Shown here piece by piece: positions 1 to 14,400 of a DNA stretch of 64,000 bases. The notes under the pieces were generated by a model. That model saw only the letters and a list, made by a program, of their open reading frames with translations. It was not told the DNA's origin and did no database searches. The translations under genes and the position numbers were made by a program. Origin of the DNA: Toxotes chatareus (lineage: Eukaryota > Chordata > Actinopteri > Toxotidae); assembly GCA_016801885.1 (NCBI GenBank), contig CM028897.1, positions 16,182,501 through 16,246,500 on the forward strand, read 5' to 3'. The first letter of the stretch is position 1. Each line of letters begins with the position of its first letter.

Positions 1-616
1 GTGTATTAAGCCACAGTGGCTCAGAAAATTCTCATTATCATTCTCTGTCGGGGCATATTGAACAATGAGACAGATAACGCGACTGAAGCATCTGTCATTT
101 CTGAGTCACTCGGTCTACTTTTTTCCAATAAGCCAGTCTTCTCAGCAGTGTGTCTGTCTCAGAGCAACAGATCTGCAGCATCAAAGCATACTGATTTTGT
201 TGTGTGTGTTTAGATTTAGCTGTTTTGTGTATGTAAGTATATGTGCCTTTGTGGGTGTATGTGTGTGTGAGTGCATCTGTTTGTGCTTTCGTGTGTGTCA
301 GTGCGGTCATAAATGTGGTTGACTCAGCAGGCTTTAGGCCCCTCAGTTCTGAGCTGTAATGAAACTGAACCACGCCGTGTCTGTGTTTCATATTTGAAAG
401 GACTAAGTCAAGGCACATCCTGTCCTGTGTCTCGCTGTTCACTTTTCACTGTATTGACCGAGCACTGTGGAGGATGTGTGCTCTGTTTGTCTGAAGTGCC
501 CTCGTTTTTGTTTTTTTTTCTGTGTTTTCAGTTTCCCTGCTCTCTTTCTCCTGCCTTTTCTTTGTGTTTATTTTCTCTGTCTTGTGTGTATCTCTCTCTC
601 TTACTAATTCTTTCAG
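1..616. other. mei1 intron (5' side cut by window)
   Basis: No exon could be supported here. The sequence is GT-rich between about 200 and 320. Toward the end it turns pyrimidine-rich with TTACTAAT just before the acceptor AG at 615-616, a good branch point plus polypyrimidine tract for the exon at 617. A second AG at 655-656 is a weaker acceptor. Confidence 0.6.
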
Positions 617-3600
617 GAACCCTAATCTGAATGCATCGTGCTGTGGTTTTCTACAGAAACTCAGCATGTGTCTGCTTTCCCAGTCAGACCCTGCTTCTGG
701 CTCCTACCAGTATGGTATGCACATATGCACACACTCACTTGCACTGCTCACAGAACTACACGTAGCACCGGTTAAAAAAAAAAAAACCCTGTTGTTCCTG
801 TCAGTTTCCAAGCAATGAAGTCATACTACCAGTTATCTGAGACTGCTGTGCAGAATGGAAGTGTTGATGGTGTTCAAGATGTGTTTGTTTTATGTAAACG
901 TGCATACAATGATGTGTTTTAACACCTACATCTTTCTGCTAAAGTCAAACATCCGAGTCAAGTAAAACTCATTTTGACATTTTGACTTGAGTAACCATCA
1001 TTCATTTATTTCTTATAGTTATTCATTCGTTCTGTCGTTGATAATTAATTTATTGGTGTATTATTATATATTGATGTACATTCCTAGCTGAAGTAAAAGT
1101 TATTGTTCATAAAATTTGTCACCTGGCAGAATTCAAAGGAGAAAGGAATGTAATATTCAGCAACATCAGCTCACTCAGTCAAGCTGTCTGCATTTGACAT
1201 TTATCAAAAAGAGAAAAAGTGGAGTCATTGCCTTAAACTGAAAATTTTGATTTTTAGAAAAACTGTTTACAAAGACACTAAATGACAGCTTCAGCTTTCT
1301 ACACAGAATGAAAGGAATGAACTCAGATGTGTGAAGTATAAACATGGCATTGAATTGAAATCTGAACAGTGTTTCCTTGCTGCTTCTATGTTCCTTGTAA
1401 GAGTTAAAGTCACATCTCTTAAATGTAAGTGCACTTTGTGACAACACAGATAGCATGTGAAATTAAAGGGCCGTTGCTTATTATTGTGCGAGACTGAAGT
1501 AAATAATATTAAAGAAAATGAACTTCAGCTAAGTGAAGTAGTAACTGAGTATAACCAAATGTTAAAATCCACCACTGCTTCCTTCTCTGTGTCTTTCTAC
1601 ATGACGGTGACATCCCCTGACATGAAGGGTAAAAAAAAAAAGCTATTTTATCGAAAACTGCAGTTGTTCTCAGGGGACGTGTTGTGACATTGAGACCATA
1701 GTTGAGTAAAATATTTCTTTGAGGTAATGAGATGTAAAAGTTGTATGAGCGACTGTGTAGATGTGTGAATCTGTGTTTGTGGCTGTGAATAATGAGTTCT
1801 GTGGAGCTAGACTCCTGTTTGTTCCTTTTTCTCCCTGTCAACATCTTCCTCCCTTTCATCGCCCTTATCGGTTTTGTTTCAGTTTCATTTTCAGCCCCTT
1901 CTCTCGCTCATTTTTCTTTACTCTAATCCTGAATTTTACCGTTCCATTTTGTGCTGGATATGTCTCTTGTTTCAAAAGTCCACTGTAGTCTGTATTTCAA
2001 TCTTTCTTAACTGAATTTAAATAGATTTTAGTTTTGCTGTTTCTCCTCACTGTCTTCTTTTGTGCACTCTTTTTGTCCGTTTTTTTTATTGTGTGTTTTG
2101 TTAATTGAATTACTCTGATAATGTTAATTAATTGTTGGCTATTTATTAAACGGTATCCTTTGTGCTTTTGCATAACTGTCTGATAACTGTACAACAGCTG
2201 TGGGCATTTAAGACAGTGTCTCTCTTCTTTTCATCTTCTCTTTCTTCTTCTGTTCTTTTCTGTTGATCAAAACCTGCACAGGAGGCAACATGTCACTGCA
2301 GCATGCTTTGTAGGTCTGTTTTTTGTCTCTCTCCCATCTGTTGTTTCCCCTCTCATCTTCATCATCTGTCTGTCCTTTGCTGTGCTCCTCTCTCTCCCAG
2401 TCCTTCCTTTGAGGACTCCCTTAGTCATCTTTGACATATTTTTATTCTTCTCCCTGCTTCTCTTTTTGGCCCTACCCTCTGTCTTGCCATGAATCTGCAG
2501 CTTCCTGCTGTCCACGTCCTCTTTTGGTTCCTGTTTATATTTATCTCCCCTCCTCCTCCTTTCTGTATTTCTTGAACTCCTTTCCCTTCTTCACTTTGTT
2601 TTCCCCTCTCTGGCTGATTGGTAGTCTCACTCCCCACAGACCTTTCTGTGGCTTTATAGCTTCTGTGCAGTCATGCATCAGTGACCCTTATCCCTGTCTG
2701 CCATCTCCACGTGCCTGCTCATTCTCTTCGGTGCTGTTCGCCAGCTTCCCCATGATTCCCTCGTACTGTAAACTGCATATGGTTTAGTTTCCTCCCTTCG
2801 TGCCATCTCTCTGTCTTTCTCCCATGTCCTGCAAGAGACTGCACCATTTTCTGTTTTCCCTTTTCTTTCTGTGTTGTTCTTTTTCAGTCCTTTATAAGTT
2901 GCATCTCATATTCTTCTCCCTCTCTCTAGCTTCTCTTCCCTTGCCCCCCACCGCTCCCTAAAGACCACTCAGATATGGAGGCAACGGATAGCCAATGCAG
3001 ATAAATCTACTCTTTTTGCTGTTTCACAAAAAAATGTTGAATTCCCTGCTATGGTTACCCTTTGTCTCTTCTCTCTCTTTTTTTAATCTTTTCCCATCTT
3101 ATGTTGTATTGTTTATTCATATATATCACAGTGGTCCCTCTTGTCTCTCGTCTTCATCCATCTCTCTCTCGCAGCTTCACTTCCCCTCTCACTGTTCCCG
3201 TCCCATCGTTTCATGTGCCCTCTCCATCTTGTCTTCCTTTTCTTTAGGGAGCTCATTTGCTAAAAAAAAAAAAAAAAAAGTTTTTAACTTTGCTATATTA
3301 TATATGTATGTATGGCTTTTTCAAAGAATGTCTTAAAAATTGAATTTAAGCATCCATGACAGCTATAGCTTGGTTAATGGTGAATACTGGCTTTATGTTT
3401 GTATATAATATAGGTAATTGGAGAAGTGTGAAATCAGTATATATCCCCACTCATTTTAGCCTCCAGATGAATTTTTCATAAACCACAGCTTTGGCTTGGC
3501 TTTAGTCGTAAACATAAAATTGGTGAGTAATAGTCCTTTGTAAATGAGGCCTCGGGGCCTCTTCTGCTGTGTTTTACTTTATTCCATCCTTCATCCATAT

Positions 3601-4730
3601 TCTCTCCTCTTTCCTTTCTTCTCTCTCTCTCTCTCTTTCTCTCTCGCGCTCACCCTCTTTCTATAACTTTGTCCTGTTCCTACTTTTTACATTGTTTATC
3701 AAACTCCTTTACTTTCTGTTTCTGTTGTACTTCCTTGCTCATCCCCCAGGTGCTGAGGAGGTGGAGAATCTTCTGCTGTACAACCTTCCCTCTCTGTGCT
3801 GTCGTCTGTCTGACTGGCCCTCTCTGCTGTGTGAGAATCCAGGACTCCAGCTGTGTGAATATAAAGGGCCAAGGGCCACTCAGTTCTGTCTGGTGATAAT
3901 GCTGCACCTTGCCTTGCAGCAAGGAGACAGGTAAGATGGTGCTGAAAGAGGAGAATGGCATTTGGTTTTGCAGACATTTTGCTTATTAAAAAGCGAAATC
4001 TCACGAGCTGGTAATTGGAGTATTGAAGTATTTCAGTATCAATAAAAAGCATTTTACCGATACAAATTCTAAACACGTGTGTGGTACTGCTGCAGAGTGG
4101 TTTTGTAAGAAGGGGAAGCTTAATCTGAGTCAGCTATACAGACTTTGCAGCATGTATTTGCACCTTAAAATGCGCCTTTGAGTAAGCCAGTAATTTCCTG
4201 ACTCTGTGGCAGCTGAGCAGCTCTTGGTAGCACTGTATTACCTGTGCTTAGGGAATCAATATAAGGAGTAAAATGTCACCACACCTCTTTGTACTCTATA
4301 CTAGTGCTGGCAGCCAGCCAGCTGCACCACTAGTCCGTGCCCCAGTTTTGTCTGTCTATAAAACTGGGAGTATGGCTCGATGGTATTGCCTTAACCAAAT
4401 GTTACATCTTCTCAATATTGAGGTGAAGTTTTTTATAGAGACGTCATAAGTGCTTCCAGAAATATTTGACAATAATAAAAGTAATTTTGAGAAACGTTCA
4501 TTATTAATGTGGATGATGAAACAGAGACATTCATTGTTGATTTTACTCAGCTTCAAGTTTAATAACTTGAGAAAATGTCTTCACAAAGGGCCGCTTGGCT
4601 TTGCTTTAATGACAGCAGAAAATACAACATTTGAGCTCTATCACAGTAATGAAATATCCAAAATCCCAGCTGGTGGCTGGTGTCATATCACAGCATCAGA
4701 ATTATATCAGTATATCACTTGGCCCTACCC

Positions 4731-4762
<32 letters not shown>

Positions 4763-5106
4763 CAGCTGGTTTTGCATGTTGCTGTAGATCTCTCCCTGCT
4801 CTCGAAGCACTGCCATGGCCCATTGAGGGTTTTCTTAAGTACATATTTTATGGCCTCGGAGAGACATCAGCTTCTTTGGAAAGTTTAATCTGTCCTTCAG
4901 TGGAACCTCGGCTATGCATTACCCCCGGGGAAGGAGATGAAAGCCTCTCCCTGCCACTGTGTGGTCTCATCAAGATTAATGGTAGCTGTGGCCAGAGATT
5001 TACATAGTGTAGGAGGGCTGAGTGTGTGTAGTGTGTGTACAAGATGATAGGATCTGTGTATACGTGTGTGTGTGTTTGTGATGGTATAGATTTTTCCGCA
5101 CTGTGT

Positions 5107-5143
<37 letters not shown>

Positions 5144-5391
5144 TTTGTGTGAGAAAGAGCGATAGCAAGTTTGTGACAACAACATGGCCCTGGAGCACTT
5201 TGTCTGCTTTGCACACAGAGTTTGTGTGTTTGTCCACATTATTAGCCTCACACTGAGCGTGTCTGCTGAGGTTTGTTTGACATTCATGTGTTTTTGTGTC
5301 TTTGTGTTTGTATACATTCAGATGTAAATGTTTGGTCACATCTGTGGGTATTTGTAATATTGTAAGTTAATGTCATCATTAGTGTGTGTGT

Positions 5392-5424
<33 letters not shown>

Positions 5425-8400
5425 AGGCTCCTCCCAGACCAGACAGTGTTCTCCTGTGTGATGTGGCTGTTGCGTTCAGTGCAGGAGCAGGGCAGCTGTG
5501 CCCCGCCTCGCTCTGTGCTCTGCTCTGCCCTCTACCTGCTGGCAGTGACACAGGACAAGAGCCCCAGCCTGGATGGGGTAACTGATCAGTTCACTGAACA
5601 CACATCAACACACACTGTGTAGCTTACAAAGGTAGTGCAGTAGATAAACATTTTTATTTTTATGCTTTTCAGTAAACCTCCATACCTTGCAGATCATAAC
5701 TGTTAGGGAGATTTTCGTCATGTTGACTCAGACTCATTTTCATACATTTTTACCATTCATCCCTTATCTTTGATGCTTACCAAAATACATTAAAGACAAA
5801 AAGTCTGCTGTCAGTTTTGTTTTGTTTTGTTTTTTATTTTCTGTTCTTTGAATCAACCTAACAATGTGAAAATAATCCTCAAGTCCTATTGTTATATTTT
5901 TTTAGATAGGTGTACCGACAAGCAGTGCCACATTAACATGTCAAAATTTCATCAAGATGAAGGTGCTCAACGTGATGTTGTTTTCTGTGCACAGAGAAAG
6001 AGAACAGCATGTACCAGGACTAGAGTTCTGTTCGGTTTAATGTGGAGGCCATGAAGAGCTGAGAATCCAAGCTTGACAGCTCATGTTCATCTTTTGATGC
6101 AAAATCCATAATGTGCTGCAGATGATTCAGCGGCAGTAATAATAATTATGGCTTAACCTTTTTTTTTTAAGCTAGTAACAGTAGTATATGTGTGTGTACA
6201 TACAGATGCTGTACAGAATATGTCCTGTTGTGACTGAGGTCTCTGCCTTAGTGGGGTTTAAAAAGCAGTCTCACATTTGGGTTCTGAAGAAAAACAAACC
6301 TTTTTTGACGTGTGTGCTCATCTTTTTCAATCTTTCTTTACCAACCTTCTCAAGGTTCATTTGAACTGCATCAGTAAGGCACTCTCCTCTTGCCAAAGCT
6401 TCTCCTCCCTCTACTTCCACCATCCTGCACTGCTCCATTTCATCTGTCGCTATCCGGAGCTAGCAGAGAAATTTGGGCCCTTGGTCCTGGAACTTTGGCT
6501 GACCGAGCAGGCACAGCACACAGATGCAGGGCAGACCATGGTAAGGGCAGAGTTGTTTCACTTCTATCTCAGACTCACTTTACTATAGCAAATGAGTCAT
6601 TTTCACAGACTTAATTGAATGTGCTTGACTTGTTTCACTCCAACAAGTTTCACCAATTAATCTCACTCCAGCAGAGTAAGTGTTGCATGTGATGTGTTAG
6701 ACTGTTTTTTAATTCCCTTTGAACTCTCGCAAATGAAAATCAGAACTGATGAAAAGGTGGTTGGTTTTCTTTCCTGGGTGTAGGCAGACGTACGGGAGAA
6801 GGGAGAGAAGAGAGAAAGCCGTGCAGATGAGAGGCAGGATCAGGAGCCAGACACAGAAACCACAGAGCTTCTGACTCTGATAGAGACGTACCCAGCTGTC
6901 ATACTGACCCTACTGGTGAGAACCAAACAGGAACTTGGATTTATTTGCTGCTGCATTGTGTCACACTCATAAGACTCGTGTCCCATAGTTTGTGGAATGC
7001 ACAGTATCAGATAATACTGATACAGAAAATAGTGTTTGTTTTAAAGTTTGCTTGTCGTTGTATTTGTCTTGTCTGTTTGTATGACGACAGGACATGCTTT
7101 GCACCAGGGAGGCCCCCCTGGCACAGCGAGCCCTGGGGGTACTGGAAGTGCTTTTGCGTGGTCAGAGAGACTATGAGCTGGATTTGTGTACCAAACTTAG
7201 ACCAGCTCTTCTCCAGGCACTACAGAGGCTCAGTGTGGAGAACGTGGGCCATGGGCTCGAACAGGGAGGCACTAAACAGGGTAAGAGACAATATACTCAC
7301 AGGAGAAGAATATCATTATGTAGAGGTTCTGTTTCATCCTTTGAAAAAACACTTTTGAGGCAAAAATCTGTTCAATTCAGCTACCCCATGGCTCAAATTT
7401 ATTTCAAGGGATAGGATGAGATGTACTGTAGTGGAAGACATTGGGAAATTTGGTACTGTGTTGTTTCAGTTTAAGAATTTGTTGAGTTTTATGATTAGTG
7501 AGGCAGTGTTTTTTATCAAGAAAACTCTTTGTAGAGGTGATGAAAACTGGAACAGCAGTTTTCATTTACACTTTTACTAGCAATTCATTGGAAATTCAGA
7601 GATGAATCACCCTGCATAAATCCTTTATGACAGCTTCATGCACCTGCAGTGCAGTGATGAAGCATTAATGGATTCTTTCATATGAAATTAATGTGAATCA
7701 ATCAGGGAGTTTTGAATATGTTATGCTTGATCACAACTTTTGATAACAGAGCATATTTTAAACAGACTGCACTCTGAACCACACCCTCTCTGTTCTGTGT
7801 CTGGCTCCTAGATTCAGCGTTTACCACACTATCACTGCATGCACACATACTGTAAACATATATAATCACATAGACTCAGAGAGACACATACACAGACCTA
7901 CTGTTTCTTCTAATTTAATCACACTGAACCAATTTATACCACTTTACGGTTTAGCTTCCTCATGGGCCATAAACCTGTCAGTTGTTTTGTCTTTTGATGA
8001 TGTTGTCTATTAAAGCTTACTGGTCTCTGCTGTGCAGACACATCATTTAAGGAGTTAACTGCTCTCAGTTTTTCAAACCTCTTAGCTTAGTCATACACTG
8101 TGGCCAAATTTAGACACAGCCGTGCTCACTAATACCTTAATAACTTTCTGGCTCTTATGGCTGCAGAATCTATCGCTGCAATAATACGTTTAGCTCCTCA
8201 CACAAAAGAATGTCACCCATTTTTGCAAAGATTTTCTACAGCAGTGACTGTTCACTATCATCCTGCAAGTTAAATGCCAACAGATTTGATTTGACGCCCA
8301 GTTATATCTCATTAAAGCACAGATACAGTTAAATAGAGCTAATAGATTGAGATAAATGTTGCTGTTTGCTCTCCTGAGTTTACATTTTATGATGCAGGCA

Positions 8401-11400
8401 TCGTTTTGTTTTCTTCCTGGGTGTTTTCCTGCCTCAGTCATAGATATTAAAACTTAGCATAGCAAATGAAAGCTTTAAATGAAACTGTCTCTTCCCTATA
8501 CAGGCTCATACACATAGTACACGCACACACGCGTACACACACACGCACATACATACACTCACAGGTTTACCCAGTAGACTCCTAAACTGTGAGATGTAAT
8601 AGAACAAATCCACCCTGACAGTTTTTTTTCTCCCCACACAGCAAACACCGAAAGAGTTACCTAATTAAATTGCAGTTTTCTAAACAGCCAGCAGCAGCAG
8701 CAGCAGCAGCAGCAGCCACACCTGGGCTGTTTGGTCTCAGATGCCCATCTCTTCGAATTGACCGAATAGTTATTTTTGATTAAGAAAAGCTATTTTGGTT
8801 AAATGTGTCTCCACAGAATTCCCACTACATAGCGTGTACCTCACATTTGATGAGACCAGCACATTACAAGAAAACAAAATGATGCAAACTTGTCAGTTCT
8901 ATCAATGTTTCATGTTCTTACCACAAATGGTTGTGTGCCATTGTTGCCATTTATAAAATACAGTATAAACTCAATAAAAACGTGCTTTAAATCAGACAGC
9001 ATTTAATTAAAAAATAATTAAATAAGACTAAATCTGACTAAGCATTCTGTGGCAACTTTTACTACTTCATAATTTTTGGACACACCCAGTTAGCGGTGTC
9101 ATTACCTTGGGTGTGGGTCCCAAGTACATGTGTGCAAGGTGGAGTCACACACATTGCTGTCTGCTCCTTGTTTAGGGAATGGGTCATTACAGTCAGATCT
9201 GAGAAGGTCAACAAACTCTATTTAAATAATGACATGGAAATAACAGTTGGTATAAACAGAGTAAGACATCTATAAAGTTACTTTCATAGATTAATTGGTC
9301 CATTTGGCACAAGCGAAAGCACTTAGTTTAATTATTCTCACATAGTGGATCATTTGATAGAATACCTGTGGCCATTTAGGTTTGTTGGGTCATTCACCCT
9401 TGCAATGTTTTCTTTCTGATGGTTGCACAATGTTATAAAGACCGAATTGAACGCAGGCTGATTACAGTCACATTAAGAGAGAGTGGTATTAAAAAATTAA
9501 ATAGGGTGTTATGTCTTTTAGTTGCGTAAAATGGTTAGTTTATATGTCGGTAATATGGGGTTGTGATGGTGCTGTTTGTTTTAACGCTCCTGCCAGGCAA
9601 ACTTGGTTTTGACTGAAATGTAATCTCAGAGTGTCTCACAGAACTTGGTTTGTTTTAAATTGGAAGGAAATAGCAAAGCAGGTCCCAGAACACTGTCGCC
9701 ACTGATTAATGCTTAAAGGGAAGAACCATTAATCCATTAAAACAAATCCTCCCAGCATCCTTTGTCAATACAGACAGTGTGATGCCAGTTTATCTACATG
9801 ACTACCTGTTTGAAACCTATAGCACTGATTTTTTTTTTTTTCACCACAGCAGTATCAGTGTGCATAAGGCTGTTATTATGCAAAGGTTTTTTAGATTGGT
9901 TTCAGCTTTGATAAAATGTTAGTTTTAAACCTCAGTGTTCAGGTAGCATGAATTAAGGAAAGAGCAGGGGAAGGGCAGCTTTTTGAGGCTGGCAAATCTT
10001 GACTTAATAACAATAATACGATATGATCATGTCATCACAATACTAATTCACGAAAAGTGAATTCATATAGCTCCTCGATAATGTTACTGTTGTTCGGTGT
10101 AGGTTTGATTCTTGTGAAATCAAACGCTGTCCTGTCCGGATGAGGCAGTGCATGAACTCTTAAAGGTCTATAGGTTCAGCTCTGTGCTTATCTGGTGCTG
10201 TAGTGTGCTTTAGGTAGAGGTGTCTGCCAGATGGCATTATTATATCTGTTTACTTGACCAGGTTAATGAGCGCTGCTGAAGGGCACAACACCAGTGGACC
10301 AGCTGGGGGATTCAGAAACTGTTGCTGTGGTTAGCCTCTGCCTGCTTTATGCTCATCCCAGGCCCTGTGGGGATTACACACTGTTATCCTGCATGTGTTC
10401 CAGTTCAGCCCTCTGTAATTTGCATTAATATATACTTTACATTAGCCTCTAATGCGGCGGCATCCCAAGGGGAGATATTTTTAATGTTATGCACTACAGT
10501 GGTGAAGGGAGTATGTAGATGACTTTTCTGCCTGATCTTTCTCCAGTCTCTATCCTGATAGAGTGACCCCGCGCTTTGTCTCCTTGCACCTCGTCTCCCT
10601 CTTCACATTCCCTCTCTGCTTTCTCTCTGTGAGTTTCTTCCACCCTGAACCCTCCCTGGATCCAGACTCTCAATATTGTAATTTAAGCATTCGCAGTCAT
10701 CTTAACATTTTATGAGTTTTTTTCTTCTTGCTTCTTCTTGATGATCACTGTTTGCTCCAGCCATCTCTTGCTGGCAAACCACAACATCATAAAGTCCACA
10801 AGTCAATGCAAGACACTCTCACTTGTTTAAGATATTAGTTTGTCCTCTACTTTGGCTTTGCTGAAAACTACTCTAATCTAGGAGTCTTTTACTTGCACCC
10901 TCATCTTTTTCTCTCTCCCTCAAACACATACTGTATACACACAGTTGTATATGTGTGTTGTTCACTCTTGTCTCTTTTAACTGTTTGAGTTCTTCTCCCT
11001 CCCTCACTTCCATTGTGTTCATATTTAGTGTTATGTATCTGCCTTTCTGTGTCCTTCTCCCACCTCTTTTCTAAGTTTCCAGTTTCCAGTCGTACTTTGT
11101 TTCTTTCTCTCTTTGTTTAGCAGTGAACTCACTCCCTCTGGTGCTGAAGCTGCTTTGTGTGACGCAGGCCACCGACCCGCCTTCATCTTCCTCCTATGGC
11201 AAGATGGATGGAGTGCACTTCAAGCTGTTCTACCATGGTGAGGTCGAAAGGCGCTGCAAGCAGGTTGTACTGAGCGTAGAGCAACTCACTCCCGTGCCCA
11301 TAGTCCTCATCTATTAGCATACACCCTCAAACAGTTTCTGTACATTGTTTACATTAGTCTGTGTTGTTAATCACACGCCCTACTTTACAGGCAGATTCAA

Positions 11401-14400
11401 TAAAGCACTTGCTAGATACAGAAATGCTACAATACAGACACACAACCATCTAGCGACTGCACCAGCTTTTCTGTGGTTTGTTGTGCTGCTTCCTTCACCT
11501 GAGTGGAGGCCTCGCTCATCTTTGATTTAATATCATCAACAAACCTACTCAGGTGAACGCTCACTGCTGATGTGCAAATGAAAACGCTGTTCAGAAATTT
11601 ACCCGACGTGTCTTCTTGCATATTATGATTTTAAGCCCATTATTATTAGAGATATATTTGCTTTGCTTTTTGCCTCGATGTCAACACCCCTCATCCCTCT
11701 GTGTCTTACTGCTTATTTTTGCCTTTTTATTGCATTAGTAGAACTTCATTATGTGTTTTTAGTGATATTTTCCAGCCCCTCATGTTTGACATTTTCACCA
11801 GCAGATCAGATTAATTCAATTTTTACCCACTGATGGAAGACATGGTGTGACGGGAAGAACATGACAAAGCTCAGCTTGTTACATTTTATCTGTCTGTCAC
11901 ATTATGTGTCAGTGTCTGTGGATGAAATGTTTATCAAATGCTTTTGAGAACACTGCAGATAAAATATATGAGAGACAAGTGAGCCACCAGCCAACAGACG
12001 TGAATGTGTGTGTCTTTGTGTGTTTGTGTGTGTCAGTAAGTAATATAGCAGGAAGGTTGAAGCCTACTAACACAGAGAGCCTGCTGCCTGCCTTCAGCTA
12101 CCTGTATTGCTGTCTCAGTCTGTCCCCTGCACACTGCACTGACAGAGGTTAGACACACTCTCCCTGTCTCTCTAACTCCGTGTCTCTCTACCTTCACGTA
12201 TTTGTCTGACTGTCTTTACACTCCTGACATTGCATCTTTCACACACTCTGCCTCTTCCACCCTCGGTATATTTCTGTCTCGTTCTCTCCGTCCCTCTCTT
12301 TCAACGTCTCTCTCCTTCTGCTCTGTTTTGACAGAGGTGAGAGGTTGACCTTGACAAGTGTGTAGCATTGAGACCCAGGAAATAATAAGCATACAGCTTG
12401 ACACGTCTTTATGGTACACAGGCTGTGGCTCAGTCTTGGACACTGTCTTAGACACTTGTGCACATATAGTCATGCTGTCAAGTCTGAGACCTTCTCACAC
12501 ATTTACACAAAAGTGCTCAGGGTTGAGTTGTCACCTTTGCTAAGCCAAAGTATTGCATATGCATCGACAAAACCACACATGCAAACACATACTCCCCACA
12601 CCCCCTTTAATTAACAAGGTTAGCACACTAAGTTCAGAGATATCACACAAACACACTGAACACAAACAGTTTATCTTTTTGCAGATAAGAGAAAAACATA
12701 GAATAATCAGAATCAAGAGAAAACAAAAATCATTCCTGAAACCTATAAAGCCAAAACAAAACTGGAATCAGTAAGTCAAAATATAGAGGAAATAGCTTCA
12801 TTATGAAACTTAATAATGGAACATTTTTCATTGAGCTACCATCAACAGTATGAATCAAGACATGTTACACTTACTCTTACCAAACAGGTCAATTATATGC
12901 CATTACACATTGAATACAACTGATTTTATTACAAGCAAAATGATTTGCCTGCACGAGCTTCCAAAAACAAAAGCTGGTTTATTGTTAATAAGGTGAGGTT
13001 AGTGGCCTGGGAGCAGGGGTACCATTGGGAAGCAAAGCTAATTATGCCCATAGCATTGCTTTACAGCCTCTGCTGCAGCCTACCTACATCCACCATCTGC
13101 TTCCTCACCTCAAGTGGTCAGTTTACAAATGCTAGTTATTTATTTCAGCCTCGAGCCGGAAGCTGTTTCAGCTGATGGTGTGTTGTATGGGAATAATAAC
13201 ATATTCCTCTGTCTCAGCTCAAATTTTTGGATATTATAACTTTAAATACTATGAAATTATAATTTTTATAGTATTTACAGATGAACTGATTGGCTGCCTA
13301 TGTACTGTATATAACCCCATTATTATGCTAATCATTTGCACTTGTATTCTGTTCATTTTTGCTGATGCTATAACCTCGTTTCTACATCATATGTTAAGTC
13401 AAATCAAAATATACGTGCACCTTGCTTGATCAGCACTGAGGTGGCAGGCTTGTGCTGTGTGTTTGAATGTGGGCCGGTGTGTGTGTGTGTGTGATTTGAG
13501 TTTGAATGTGTGTCAAGTTTAACAAGCCTAACACACATTCCACAGTTGGCGTTGGCGAGTTCCAGAGACCTCACAGGTGCCACAAAGAAGTGAAAGCGTG
13601 TGTGTTTGCATAATTGTGGGTGGGTGCACACAGCACGTCACTGTGTAGTCATCCAGACCAACTGCTACTCACACACACACACACATGCTGACACACACAA
13701 GTGCGGATCCCATCAAAGTGTGATGACATAGTGCCTTCTCCTCTCCAGCTGTCTCCATGCTGCTCTCCAACAGTGGACTGATGGACCAGCTGCAGACAGC
13801 CCTCTCCTCCTCCTCCTCCTCTGCTCCATCCCTCTCCCCATCAGCCTGTCCGCCTTCAGCCCTGCTGTGCTGCAGCCATCTACTCCTGTCCTCCCTCATT
13901 ACCTTGCAGCGTGTTCACTCCGCTCAGGTACACACGACAGCTCTGCTTTGCTCTTCAAGGGCAAGACTCAAAACATACAGCGAAATAGAGCGATAGATTC
14001 AGGTGTGGGCCGCAGAATACAAAACACCAACTGGATCCGTTTGATATACATCAGCCACAACATCAACTGTTGCCGCAAAGGGCTGTCCTTGGCAACAATG
14101 TTTAGATAGATGGTACATGTCAAAGTAACATCTACATGAACACCAGGACCCAGGGTTTGCCAACAGAACATTGCTCCCATAGTTCATTCTGTCATCCCAA
14201 GCTAAACAATGCACATGCACCCTGCCGACCACAAGATGGAGAAGCAAACATGATTCATCAGACCAGGCCACCTTCTTCCACTGCTCTGTGATTCGTAGGC
14301 GCTTTCGGTGGCGGACAGGGGTCAGTGTGGACACTCTGACAGGTCTGCGGCTGCACAGCCTCACACACACATCAAGCTCTAATACACTGTGTGTCCTGAC

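Noticed and set aside
4450..4759. 29-base poly-A as the tail of a processed retrocopy or SINE
   Set aside because: No target-site duplication and no recognisable gene or tRNA-like head upstream.
4848..5339. Open frames of His-Thr repeats on the minus strand
   Set aside because: Translation of the CA/TG microsatellite.
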